DNA of 17,585 nucleotides from Emergomyces orientalis. Its lineage: Eukaryota; Ascomycota; Eurotiomycetes; Onygenales; Ajellomycetaceae. Position 1 is the stretch's first letter, and each line of letters starts with the position of its first letter. Where the stretch lies: NCBI GenBank assembly GCA_002110485.1, contig MOWL01000036.1, positions 1 to 17,585 of the forward strand. The letters are read 5' to 3'. The notes beneath the pieces are model-generated. The model worked only from the letters and a program-made list of their open reading frames with translations, was not told the origin of the DNA and searched no databases. This document shows, in pieces, positions 8,301 to 14,418 of the stretch. Made by a program: the position numbers and the translations under genes.

Positions 8301-8313
8301 CCCAGGGACGCCA
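8301..8313 (-). other. Primer binding site, tRNA-Asn type (copy A)
   Basis: The minus strand reads TGGCGTCCCTGGG, one base inside the LTR end. The plus strand (cccagggacgcca) equals the 3' end of a eukaryotic tRNA-Asn(GUU) as I recall it: T-arm end, acceptor strand CAGGGAC, discriminator G and CCA. Minus-strand DNA synthesis would be primed here. The tRNA identity is from memory of tRNA-Asn sequences; the host tRNA is not in the window. Confidence 0.8.
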
Positions 8314-8460
8314 ATGAAGTGGAATAAGGGGTTGTGCGCTTTTGGCGGCACGTGGGCAGGAGCAGCGGGATCGTAAGGAGGTTGGTAAGTTCGCCGTGTA
8401 TACAATATTCTATTCAACGAGCTATCCAAATAGCAATACAAAAGAACACGTAGGAGATTC

Positions 8461-8616
8461 AAATATAGAAGAAGAACAAGCAATCAATCACATATCAAAT
8501 CACACAATCAAAAAGGAGCAATCTCACTGCTCTGCGTACAATCAATCTTCGCCGAATCCACACGTGTGTCAAAAGATAATGGGAATATGAGGCAGCCATG
8601 CCAAACAAATATATGA
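8461..8616 (-). promoter_or_regulatory. Candidate promoter motifs in the LTR
   Basis: On the minus strand there are two TATA-like sites, CATATATTTG (about 8615-8606) and TTCTATATTTG (about 8471-8460). Between them lies a 10-bp palindrome CACACGTGTG (8559-8568) containing an E-box CACGTG, and repeated TGATTG words occur at about 8480-8548. A second CACGTG lies at 8350-8355. Which TATA is used, and where R begins, cannot be read from the sequence. Confidence 0.35.
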
Positions 8617-8621
8617 GGCGG

Positions 8622-8650
8622 TCTCGGCGAAAAGTAATACCACGCCGAGA
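8622..8650. repeat. Inverted repeat near the 5' end of the LTR
   Basis: TCTCGGCG (8622-8629) and CGCCGAGA (8643-8650) are perfect 8-bp arms with a 13-nt loop. On the minus strand they occupy about bases 15-43 of the LTR, i.e. the start of U3. Confidence 0.6.
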
Positions 8651-8664
8651 TTCCCCACCACACA

Positions 8665-8677
8665 TCTCCCCCCCCTA
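8665..8677 (-). other. Polypurine tract of copy B
   Basis: The minus strand reads TAGGGGGGGGAGA immediately before the LTR start TGTGTGG. An uninterrupted purine run abutting the 3' LTR is the RNase H-resistant primer for plus-strand synthesis. The run of eight G's is strong. The corresponding site of copy A lies outside the window. Confidence 0.85.
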
Positions 8678-8680
8678 TAG

Positions 8681-8697
8681 CTTGCCGACCCGGCAAG
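8681..8697. repeat. Inverted repeat next to the polypurine tract
   Basis: CTTGCCG and CGGCAAG, 7-bp perfect arms with a 3-nt loop, three bases from the end of the polypurine tract. It could fold in RNA or DNA beside the plus-strand priming site. Confidence 0.6.
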
Positions 8698-8927
8698 TAA
8701 GAATGCGATCCGAATGAATGAAAACAAGGAATTGCAGGAAAGAATCAATCAAGAATCAAGAAAATGAAAGACAATCAATAAAAGAATATAGAAAAGAGAA
8801 AGAAAAAGTGAACAGCAGAGAAAAGAAAGACAAGCAAGAACAAGAGAAAACAGGGAAACAAGTAAGCAGAATGTGATCAACACAGCGACAGTGGCAAGAT
8901 GCGGCAAATTGGCAACAGCGCGATCGT

Positions 8928-8977
8928 GATTGGTCAATCTTTTGACGGCCCGGGGCCGGGAAAACATGATTGGCTGA
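8928..8977 (-). promoter_or_regulatory. Second CCAAT - GC palindrome - CCAAT module, upstream of the LTR
   Basis: A 50-bp stretch that aligns by eye to the pol module at 5141-5192 with about 85% identity. It has gattgg at both ends, the shared core cggcccggggccg (6-bp arms around G) and the same ATCTTTTG stretch. The outer palindrome arms are degenerate. A third CCAAT (aaattggc) lies at 8907-8914. It sits 10 bp past the ORF4 stop and ~265 bp before the LTR on the minus strand. Confidence 0.55.
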
Positions 8978-8986
8978 TGGCTGCGG

Positions 8987-9145
8987 CTATTCGGCGGGCG
9001 CATTCTCGCGGCCATGCACCGGAATCTGCATAGCCTCGCCCTCGGCGACAGCGCGATCTCCCTCAATTGAGGCGAGGGGGATGTTCCTCTTCAGACAATA
9101 GAAACAGCTACGTTCTCCAAATAATTCCTCCTCTGTAGCCATCAT
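8987..9145 (-). CDS. ORF4, small overlapping ORF after ORF3 (copy B)
   Basis: 52 codons from ATG ATG at 9145, ending TAG at 8989-8987. The ORF3 stop TGA (9144-9142) is embedded in ATGATG, an overlap that would suit termination-reinitiation. The same frame is open further upstream to 9253, giving 88 codons without a stop inside the ORF3 C-terminus. That reading looks more protein-like than ORF3's own basic tail and includes a C-x-x-C pair (SCFYCLKR) that could bind zinc. ORF3 and this frame could be joined by a -1 shift near 9244. I see no classical slippery heptamer there, so an old 1-base loss or an unrecognised intron is also possible. Function unknown. Confidence 0.5.
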   Translation of the reverse strand: MMATEEELFGERSCFYCLKRNIPLASIEGDRAVAEGEAMQIPVHGRENAPAE

Positions 9146-10326
9146 GATTTCGAAACACCGGATCCCTTCGGTGACCGCTCTCTTGCGCCACTCCTCAATG
9201 TATTCTTGCGGCGAACTGCCCTTGCCGTTGAAGAGAATATCTTCTTTGCATCTCTAAGCTGCGCTTTCACATCCACAGGGACATAGGGAGAACACCGGCA
9301 TCCTCTGTTCACTGTTGTATGCTGCTTGTCAGTTGCCTCTACCAAAGCAGGGCTATCTTGATCAACCCCCATATTCTCAAATTCCGCAACTTGGTCAGGG
9401 CTGAGAAGTTCAGCAAGATGGGTGTCTGACAAGGCTGCAGACAGGCTGCTGACGTCCGAAAGCAAGGATTGGCTGGAGACGCGGCGAGAAGTACGCACAG
9501 GAGGACTATGTATAGAACCTTGAGGAGATCCAAGCGAGGGTGCACTGGGGCGTATCACGTTCAACACACGGGGAGAAGGTAGAGGAGACTGGCCAGTCAT
9601 ATGTTGATCGGGAGGGGATAGGACACGTTCTTGAGGCTGGGGTGAAGCAACTGTCATAGAATCTTCAGTGAGAATTCCGCCAGGACCAAAGATAAGACCT
9701 GCAGCTTGAAGATTTCCTTGTGTGATCTCTTGGCCAATAAAATTGGAATCGGCCGCTGCTTCGATATCTGCCAACATGATCGTCTTATATCGCTTAACTC
9801 CTCGTCGAGGTGGCTGAGTGATGCGAGCCCACATTGCTTGATTGATCCGGCCGATTGCAGAAGCATATTCGTGATGTAGGGCCAGGGTTTGACAGGCGCG
9901 TTGCATCCGCTCTGAAGTCATGATATGCCAGAACGAATCCACGCGAACTTTTCCCCACATCCTGGTGCATGTAGTATATGCTATGGCGCAGCGATCGCGC
10001 CGTTCAGCTACCTGAGCAGCAACTCGTTGAAGCTCCGCCGTCTGGTTATCAAATGCTTGCTGGGCCACCACCTGGCGCCAGGATCCATCATTTCTCATCC
10101 ACTCATAGAATGCGGCAACCTCATCTTGAGCCGCCTCATGGCGCCCCATGAGTAGATTACCGATCTCACATTGTGCTTGGTAGCGAACCTGCGGATTCTG
10201 ACCCAGAGAATTGACATAAGCTTGCAGCTCCATCGCCGTATGAAAAACATGGTTATCATATGTCACAAGAGCGAGCTGGCTCGCTGGTCTCGGTACCAGA
10301 GTGTGTTGGCTAGAGGGGTTCGACAT
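9142..10326 (-). CDS. ORF3, unknown protein downstream of pol (copy B, intact)
   Basis: 394 aa, starting at an ATG with A at -3 (ACAAAGATG). I do not recognise the family. Residues ~50-200 look like a globular, mostly helical domain rich in Ala, Gln, Arg and Trp. Residues ~225-310 are a Ser/Pro-rich linker with many SP pairs. The last ~33 residues are strongly basic and look like out-of-frame reading, because the -1 frame there gives a more protein-like sequence (see ORF4). There is no signal peptide, no transmembrane segment and no Cys-rich ectodomain, so it is not a typical env despite the env-like position. It lies 420 bp after pol behind a pyrimidine-rich spacer, so it probably needs its own or a spliced transcript. 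Its role could be nucleic-acid binding, targeting or silencing suppression, but nothing seen decides this. Confidence 0.75.
   Translation of the reverse strand: MSNPSSQHTLVPRPASQLALVTYDNHVFHTAMELQAYVNSLGQNPQVRYQAQCEIGNLLMGRHEAAQDEVAAFYEWMRNDGSWRQVVAQQAFDNQTAELQRVAAQVAERRDRCAIAYTTCTRMWGKVRVDSFWHIMTSERMQRACQTLALHHEYASAIGRINQAMWARITQPPRRGVKRYKTIMLADIEAAADSNFIGQEITQGNLQAAGLIFGPGGILTEDSMTVASPQPQERVLSPPDQHMTGQSPLPSPRVLNVIRPSAPSLGSPQGSIHSPPVRTSRRVSSQSLLSDVSSLSAALSDTHLAELLSPDQVAEFENMGVDQDSPALVEATDKQHTTVNRGCRCSPYVPVDVKAQLRDAKKIFSSTARAVRRKNTLRSGARERSPKGSGVSKS
10197..10214. repeat. 18-bp direct repeat, copy within ORF3 (copy B)
   Basis: tctgacccagagaattga is repeated exactly at 10541-10558 in the spacer, 344 bp away. 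In copy A the pair is at 1111-1128 and 1453-1470. Confidence 0.8.
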
Positions 10327-10746
10327 CTTTGTAATGAAATAAGGAAATATAGGGAAAAATCAATGAATTAAAAATAGAAAAAGAGACTTGAATGCCAATT
10401 TGAAAAAGAAAAATGATTATCTGGGCAGAGCAGGTCAATAATATAATACTTCCTCAAGGTGAATTTTGGAAGATAATGTGAAAAGCAGTCAACATGCAGC
10501 GAGGGTGACAGCAGTTCATAAAATTCACTGCCAGCTTCAATCTGACCCAGAGAATTGAATATCAAAGAGAAAGTAAACAAAACAAAGAAAAGACAATATC
10601 AAGAGATTAAAATTAGAAGGAACTGATATGATGCATGAAAAACATGCAAGAAAGAAGCAGAATCATGAAAAATAGAGACTAAGAAAACAGCAACTTGAAT
10701 GAAGAAAACAACAACAAGGAAATCATTATACAAGGAAAAACAGCAG
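10327..10746 (-). other. Pol-ORF3 spacer (copy B)
   Basis: Same stretch as 1240-1658. One open frame here (10580-10368, 70 codons) has no ATG and overlaps the 18-bp repeat at 10541-10558. It reads that repeat in the same phase as ORF3 does (peptide NSLGQ), so it may be a remnant of duplicated coding sequence or a chance frame. Confidence 0.6.
10541..10558. repeat. 18-bp direct repeat, copy within the spacer (copy B)
   Basis: Exact second copy of the 18-mer found inside ORF3 at 10197-10214, in the same orientation. Confidence 0.8.
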
Positions 10747-13700
10747 TCAGATAATGACTGCAAACTCCTTACCATGAGGGATCCATGACTGCAAGTCATC
10801 CTGACCCCCCCTCAAAGAATTCTTCTTATCAGTATCTTGCATATCCACCTCTTCCTCTTCAATATCATTTGCTTCATTGATATTATTCTCTGCAACCGGC
10901 ATTTGATTGTCTCGGAGATAGAACCTTTTTAACCTATTACCTGCAGTAGTATTTCGAAACGGCGAACCATCCAGCTCTTCCAGATGATAGGTCCCTTTCT
11001 CATGGTTTGCTTCTCGGATTCGATACGGGCCCAGCCATCGGAAGTTGAGCTTGGCAGAATAGGACGTTTCTAGCTTGGTATCATGCAAAAGCACCAAATC
11101 ACTTATCTGCAATGGTTCTCGGACTAATTGCTTAGTTTCATCAAATAGATCTCGGTTCTTCTCTCTCGCACGGCGCAGGTGATGAGCGGCCTCCTCCAGA
11201 TCTTCATCTCTCTTTTCCAATTGTCGAATACGCATATATATCAAATCAGCACGGGATTGCACTGTCTGCCAGGGAAGTGTTTGCCAAGTTGGAACGTCAA
11301 GCTCTATTGGAAGGATAGCATCGTAGCCATATTGCAGGCGGAACGGGGTTTCACCAGTAGATTGCCGAATGGTGACGCGATCTGCCCATAGCGCAGAATG
11401 GAAATGATTAACCCAGCTTCTTCCATCTGCAGCTAGCTTTGAAAGCGCATCGGATATCGGGCGGTGACCGCGTTCGACCATGCCATTAGCCTTCGCATTG
11501 TATGGTGAGATGGTTATTTGATTAACACGATATTTGGCGGTGAGAATCTTAGTCCATTTTTGATTCTCCGGCCCGCCATCACACACTAATTCCCGAAAGC
11601 AGCCGTGTCGGCAAATGATATTCTCATAGATGAATTGCGCCACGTTCTCAGCTGTTCCACGAGCGAGAGGGCGGCCTTCCACCCAGCCAGTGAGATCATT
11701 CCGAGCAATAACAGCACATCGCTTGCCTCGGTTCTTCGGAAACTTGACAACATCGATACACCACTTGTCCCATAGATAATTGCGGCTTGTTGGATATAGT
11801 GGTTCTTCCAAGCGAGCGCCATCCCTCAGCTGGCACACTGTGCAGCTTTTGCAATAATTCTTGACGGCTTTCCAGATACCTTCCCACCAATATCGCTGCG
11901 TGATCTTGTGGTTTGTGGCCTCGCGGCCCTTATGACCAGATTCATCATGCATCCGAGCAACGATATCCTTTTGCTCAGATGAGTTATCAACCACGCGTCT
12001 CAGAGGAATTCCCTTGCCTGATCGTCGGAATAGATGTTGACCTTGGACGATATATCGAAGTGCATGCTTGCGCCATTTAGAAAAGACGGAACGTGGTATA
12101 TCATCCGGCCGCTTCATGGTGGTGAGAAACCTCGCAATTGATTCGCTGCGATCAGAATAATCAGGCGAAAGAACACGCACACCCGATGACTCGGAAGCAT
12201 CCACGCCGCTGACATCGAAATCAGGAACCGTCAAAGATGCAACACTAATATAGTTGAGTTCTGCATCTATGAAATCATCGATATCTTGATCCTCAGGAAC
12301 CTCACCCTCAGCAGGAGGTCGACGAGATAGCCCATCTGCAGCAGTATGCTTCCGACCAGGCACATGTCGAACTTCGAAATCAAACATCCGAATCCAGGCA
12401 AGCCAGCCAGTAACGAGAGCACCAGGCAGGTCAGTGGCAGATCGATTGAGCTGTGCCACTAGAGTCTTCGCGTCGGTTTCCAGAATAAAGTGAACGCCAT
12501 ACAGGTAATAACGGCATTTCTTTAGCATCTTGAGCACAGCGCGGCATTCTCGCTTTCCTGCATCATATTTTGCTTCGGCGGGGCTCCAGATTCCGCTCTC
12601 ATATCGGCAAGGGTGTAGCTTTCCATTCAATTTATCCCGTTGGCTGAGCGTTCCACCCCATCCTTCAAGACAGGCATCCGTGGCCATCACGATATCACCG
12701 GCATCTTCAGAATAATCAATGCAGCAAAGTGCAGGGGCAGTTGTCAGGGCATTCTTCAAAATTGTCATTGCATTCACTTGTTCAAGACCCCAGGTAAAAG
12801 GAATGTTCTTCTTGAATAGAATATAGATAGGTATAGAAATGATAGCGAAATTCGGAATCCATATTCTATAGTAAACGCAAACACCTAAGAAAGCTCGGGC
12901 ACCCGTGACATCTGTCGGATCCGGCCACTCAACGATTTTGACGATTTTCGCAGCTTCGGGGCGCCTGCCGTCAGCATCCACAACATATCCGACTAGAACC
13001 ATACCGGAGCAGGCGAATTCTGACTTTCCAACCTGGATACACGTGTCCGCGAGTTCTATGCTGATGAGGGTGGCATCTAAGTTTTGCAGATGCTCCAGGA
13101 CAAATTTCCGAATACCTGGCATCACTTCTTCATCATTGTAACGCGTCCGCGGGCCTTTCACACCAATATCATCCATAAAATTGTCTGCTTGATGCGGTAT
13201 GTTCGATCGAAGAATGCGTGCCATGATTCGGCAGAACTGCGCAATAGAATTCGTCGCGCCTTGTGGCAGTGCTGTCTGACGAAGCAACCCGATCGGGGTA
13301 AGGAAAGCTGTCATATCTCGGCTGTCTTCGTGTAAAGGAACTTGATCATATCCAGAAAAGAAATCCATCATGCTCGTTATCTTCATTCCCGCGAAATCCT
13401 CAGCAAACGCGTCCGCACTAGGTGGAATATACGCATCGCGAATAGTGACAGCGTTCATGTCCATGCACGCGTTGACAATGCGATATTTCCCAGCTTCTTT
13501 CTTCTTGACGAGGAACCACTTATTTCGATACGGACCATGGCAATGTTCATAAACTCCAGAATCAACGCGTTCGCGAAGCATATTGATGATTGTAGGGACG
13601 AGCTTTCGAGGAATAGGAAATCCTGCCGCTTGCCATGCTTTATGCGGAGCAACGCGAATCTTGACAGGTGGAGAGACTTCTTTTGCAAGCGTTCCGCAAT

Positions 13701-14406
13701 CCTTAAAACTCCACGCGAGGGCTTTTTCTCTTCTAAGCAGAATCTCAATCAAAAGTTCGCGTTCCTGTGGGGTGAGCATCGATCCGATCCGCAGATTCTT
13801 GATCCTTTCCTCTGTGAGTCGCGAACCTCGCGGGCAATCGGAGAAACGGGGTGTAATGAAATGATCGTAGGGCGAAGGCGGATCCTGCTCCGGAATCACA
13901 TTGTCTTTGAACCATTGTTGGCGAATTTCTCTCCACTTATCTGTTCCGCCGGGAATCCCGCCACCTGTAGTTGGCACATCGAGAGGTTGAATCTTATCGG
14001 CTTTTCGCTTGTATAATGTCGCAACGACTGGACCGCGCGATCGAGGAGAAGATCGTGAAGAAGCATATAAAGACAAATCATGAAGCTGCACACCACGAAC
14101 ACGGCGTGATTCGGATATTGAATAATTAGAGAAAGGAAAAGATGAATGTGTAGACGGGTAAAATTGTTGATGTAGGATGGCGGGGAAAAACCTGTGAGGT
14201 TCTCGGGCGTTTTGGGGCGGCGTTCTCTGATTGGCTGAATCTTTTGGCGGCCCGGGGCCGCCAAAAGTCTGATTGGCTGACGCACCCACACCGCTTTCAA
14301 AACACGGCAGAATATTTGCCCCGCTATCCACATCGCGATCGCTGAATCTGATATCATTTCTTTGCCCACCACATTCAACATCGCAAAGATCAATCGGACT
14401 CAGCAT
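10747..14406 (-). CDS. pol: Pol: reverse transcriptase, RNase H, integrase (copy B)
   Basis: 1,219 aa, with the same protein as copy A at 1659-5318 over its whole length. All RT, RNase H and integrase catalytic residues described there are retained, and the frame is uninterrupted. It starts two bases after the gag stop at 14409-14411, in the -1 frame. Because gag of this copy has a frameshift near its N-terminus, Gag-Pol from this copy would depend on an internal start or on the frameshift being a sequence error. The lack of any amino-acid difference over 3.6 kb implies very recent duplication, gene conversion or one molecule read twice. Confidence 0.96.
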   Translation of the reverse strand: MLSPIDLCDVECGGQRNDIRFSDRDVDSGANILPCFESGVGASANQTFGGPGPPKDSANQRTPPQNAREPHRFFPAILHQQFYPSTHSSFPFSNYSISESRRVRGVQLHDLSLYASSRSSPRSRGPVVATLYKRKADKIQPLDVPTTGGGIPGGTDKWREIRQQWFKDNVIPEQDPPSPYDHFITPRFSDCPRGSRLTEERIKNLRIGSMLTPQERELLIEILLRREKALAWSFKDCGTLAKEVSPPVKIRVAPHKAWQAAGFPIPRKLVPTIINMLRERVDSGVYEHCHGPYRNKWFLVKKKEAGKYRIVNACMDMNAVTIRDAYIPPSADAFAEDFAGMKITSMMDFFSGYDQVPLHEDSRDMTAFLTPIGLLRQTALPQGATNSIAQFCRIMARILRSNIPHQADNFMDDIGVKGPRTRYNDEEVMPGIRKFVLEHLQNLDATLISIELADTCIQVGKSEFACSGMVLVGYVVDADGRRPEAAKIVKIVEWPDPTDVTGARAFLGVCVYYRIWIPNFAIISIPIYILFKKNIPFTWGLEQVNAMTILKNALTTAPALCCIDYSEDAGDIVMATDACLEGWGGTLSQRDKLNGKLHPCRYESGIWSPAEAKYDAGKRECRAVLKMLKKCRYYLYGVHFILETDAKTLVAQLNRSATDLPGALVTGWLAWIRMFDFEVRHVPGRKHTAADGLSRRPPAEGEVPEDQDIDDFIDAELNYISVASLTVPDFDVSGVDASESSGVRVLSPDYSDRSESIARFLTTMKRPDDIPRSVFSKWRKHALRYIVQGQHLFRRSGKGIPLRRVVDNSSEQKDIVARMHDESGHKGREATNHKITQRYWWEGIWKAVKNYCKSCTVCQLRDGARLEEPLYPTSRNYLWDKWCIDVVKFPKNRGKRCAVIARNDLTGWVEGRPLARGTAENVAQFIYENIICRHGCFRELVCDGGPENQKWTKILTAKYRVNQITISPYNAKANGMVERGHRPISDALSKLAADGRSWVNHFHSALWADRVTIRQSTGETPFRLQYGYDAILPIELDVPTWQTLPWQTVQSRADLIYMRIRQLEKRDEDLEEAAHHLRRAREKNRDLFDETKQLVREPLQISDLVLLHDTKLETSYSAKLNFRWLGPYRIREANHEKGTYHLEELDGSPFRNTTAGNRLKRFYLRDNQMPVAENNINEANDIEEEEVDMQDTDKKNSLRGGQDDLQSWIPHGKEFAVII
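14227..14280 (-). promoter_or_regulatory. CCAAT - GC palindrome - CCAAT module inside pol (copy B)
   Basis: Identical to 5139-5192 of copy A. The palindrome lies at 14241-14267 and the flanking 12-bp repeats at 14227-14238 and 14269-14280. Confidence 0.6.
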
Positions 14407-14418
14407 ATCTAGTTTAAA
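14341..14418 (-). promoter_or_regulatory. Programmed -1 ribosomal frameshift signal, gag-pol junction (copy B)
   Basis: Identical to the copy A signal, shifted by 9,088. Heptamer TTTAAAC at 14418-14412 on the minus strand, stop TAG at 14411-14409, and the same candidate 8-bp stem starting seven bases downstream. Confidence 0.85.

Larger units (their letters stand above)
1..8664 (-). mobile_element. Ty3/gypsy LTR retrotransposon, copy A (3' end outside window)
   Basis: Second copy of the same element, minus strand, directly downstream of copy B and using the complete LTR at 8315-8664 as its 5' LTR. gag-protease and pol are fully open. ORF3 is interrupted by three 1-base indels. The last ~420 bp of the internal region (rest of ORF4, the second CCAAT module, polypurine tract) and the 3' LTR lie beyond position 1. 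Coordinates correspond to copy B at an offset of 9,086-9,088. Confidence 0.93.
8315..8664 (-). repeat. Complete LTR shared by copies A and B (350 bp)
   Basis: On the minus strand the LTR starts TGTGTGGTGG at 8664 and ends CCACTTCA at 8315, giving the standard TG...CA ends. The low side is followed after one base by a primer binding site. The high side abuts a polypurine tract. It is therefore at once the 3' LTR of copy B and the 5' LTR of copy A. The first ~180 bp of its + strand reappear at 17403-17585 with one length difference. The exact TG at the left edge could be two bases further in, because the sequence there is TGTG. Confidence 0.88.
8665..8986 (-). other. Noncoding stretch between ORF4 and the 3' LTR (copy B)
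   Basis: In transcription order it holds the CCAAT/GC module (8977-8928), a third CCAAT near 8910, a pyrimidine-rich tract on the minus strand at about 8880-8700, the hairpin at 8697-8681 and the polypurine tract. The pyrimidine tract gives a long Leu/Phe/Ser-rich reading that I regard as compositional. I see no other gene. Confidence 0.7.

Noticed and set aside
8301..8313. A tRNA gene near the LTR, suggested by the tRNA-Asn-like 3' end
   Set aside because: Only the last 13 nt match. There is no D-arm, anticodon arm or T-loop next to it, so it is a primer binding site.
8288..8314. Gag start nine codons upstream at a TTG (8314)
   Set aside because: This stretch is the primer binding site. 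A TTG start is not expected in a fungal nuclear transcript, and the ATG at 8287 has a good context.
8749..9066. Minus-strand reading of 105 codons with a very hydrophobic C-terminal half, resembling an env-like membrane protein
   Set aside because: It has no ATG start. The hydrophobic part is the translation of a T/C-rich tract (mostly Leu, Phe, Ser), and it overlaps ORF4 in another frame. No Cys pattern or cleavage site supports an envelope.
9061..9072. 12-bp perfect palindrome CCTCAATTGAGG
   Set aside because: It lies inside the ORF4 frame with no partner elsewhere that I could find. A single 12-bp palindrome in 17.6 kb is weak evidence for a site.
10599..10799. Small minus-strand frame rich in Phe, Val and Leu between pol and ORF3 (also 1511-1711)
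   Set aside because: It overlaps the end of pol and reads through the pyrimidine-rich spacer. The composition explains the hydrophobicity.
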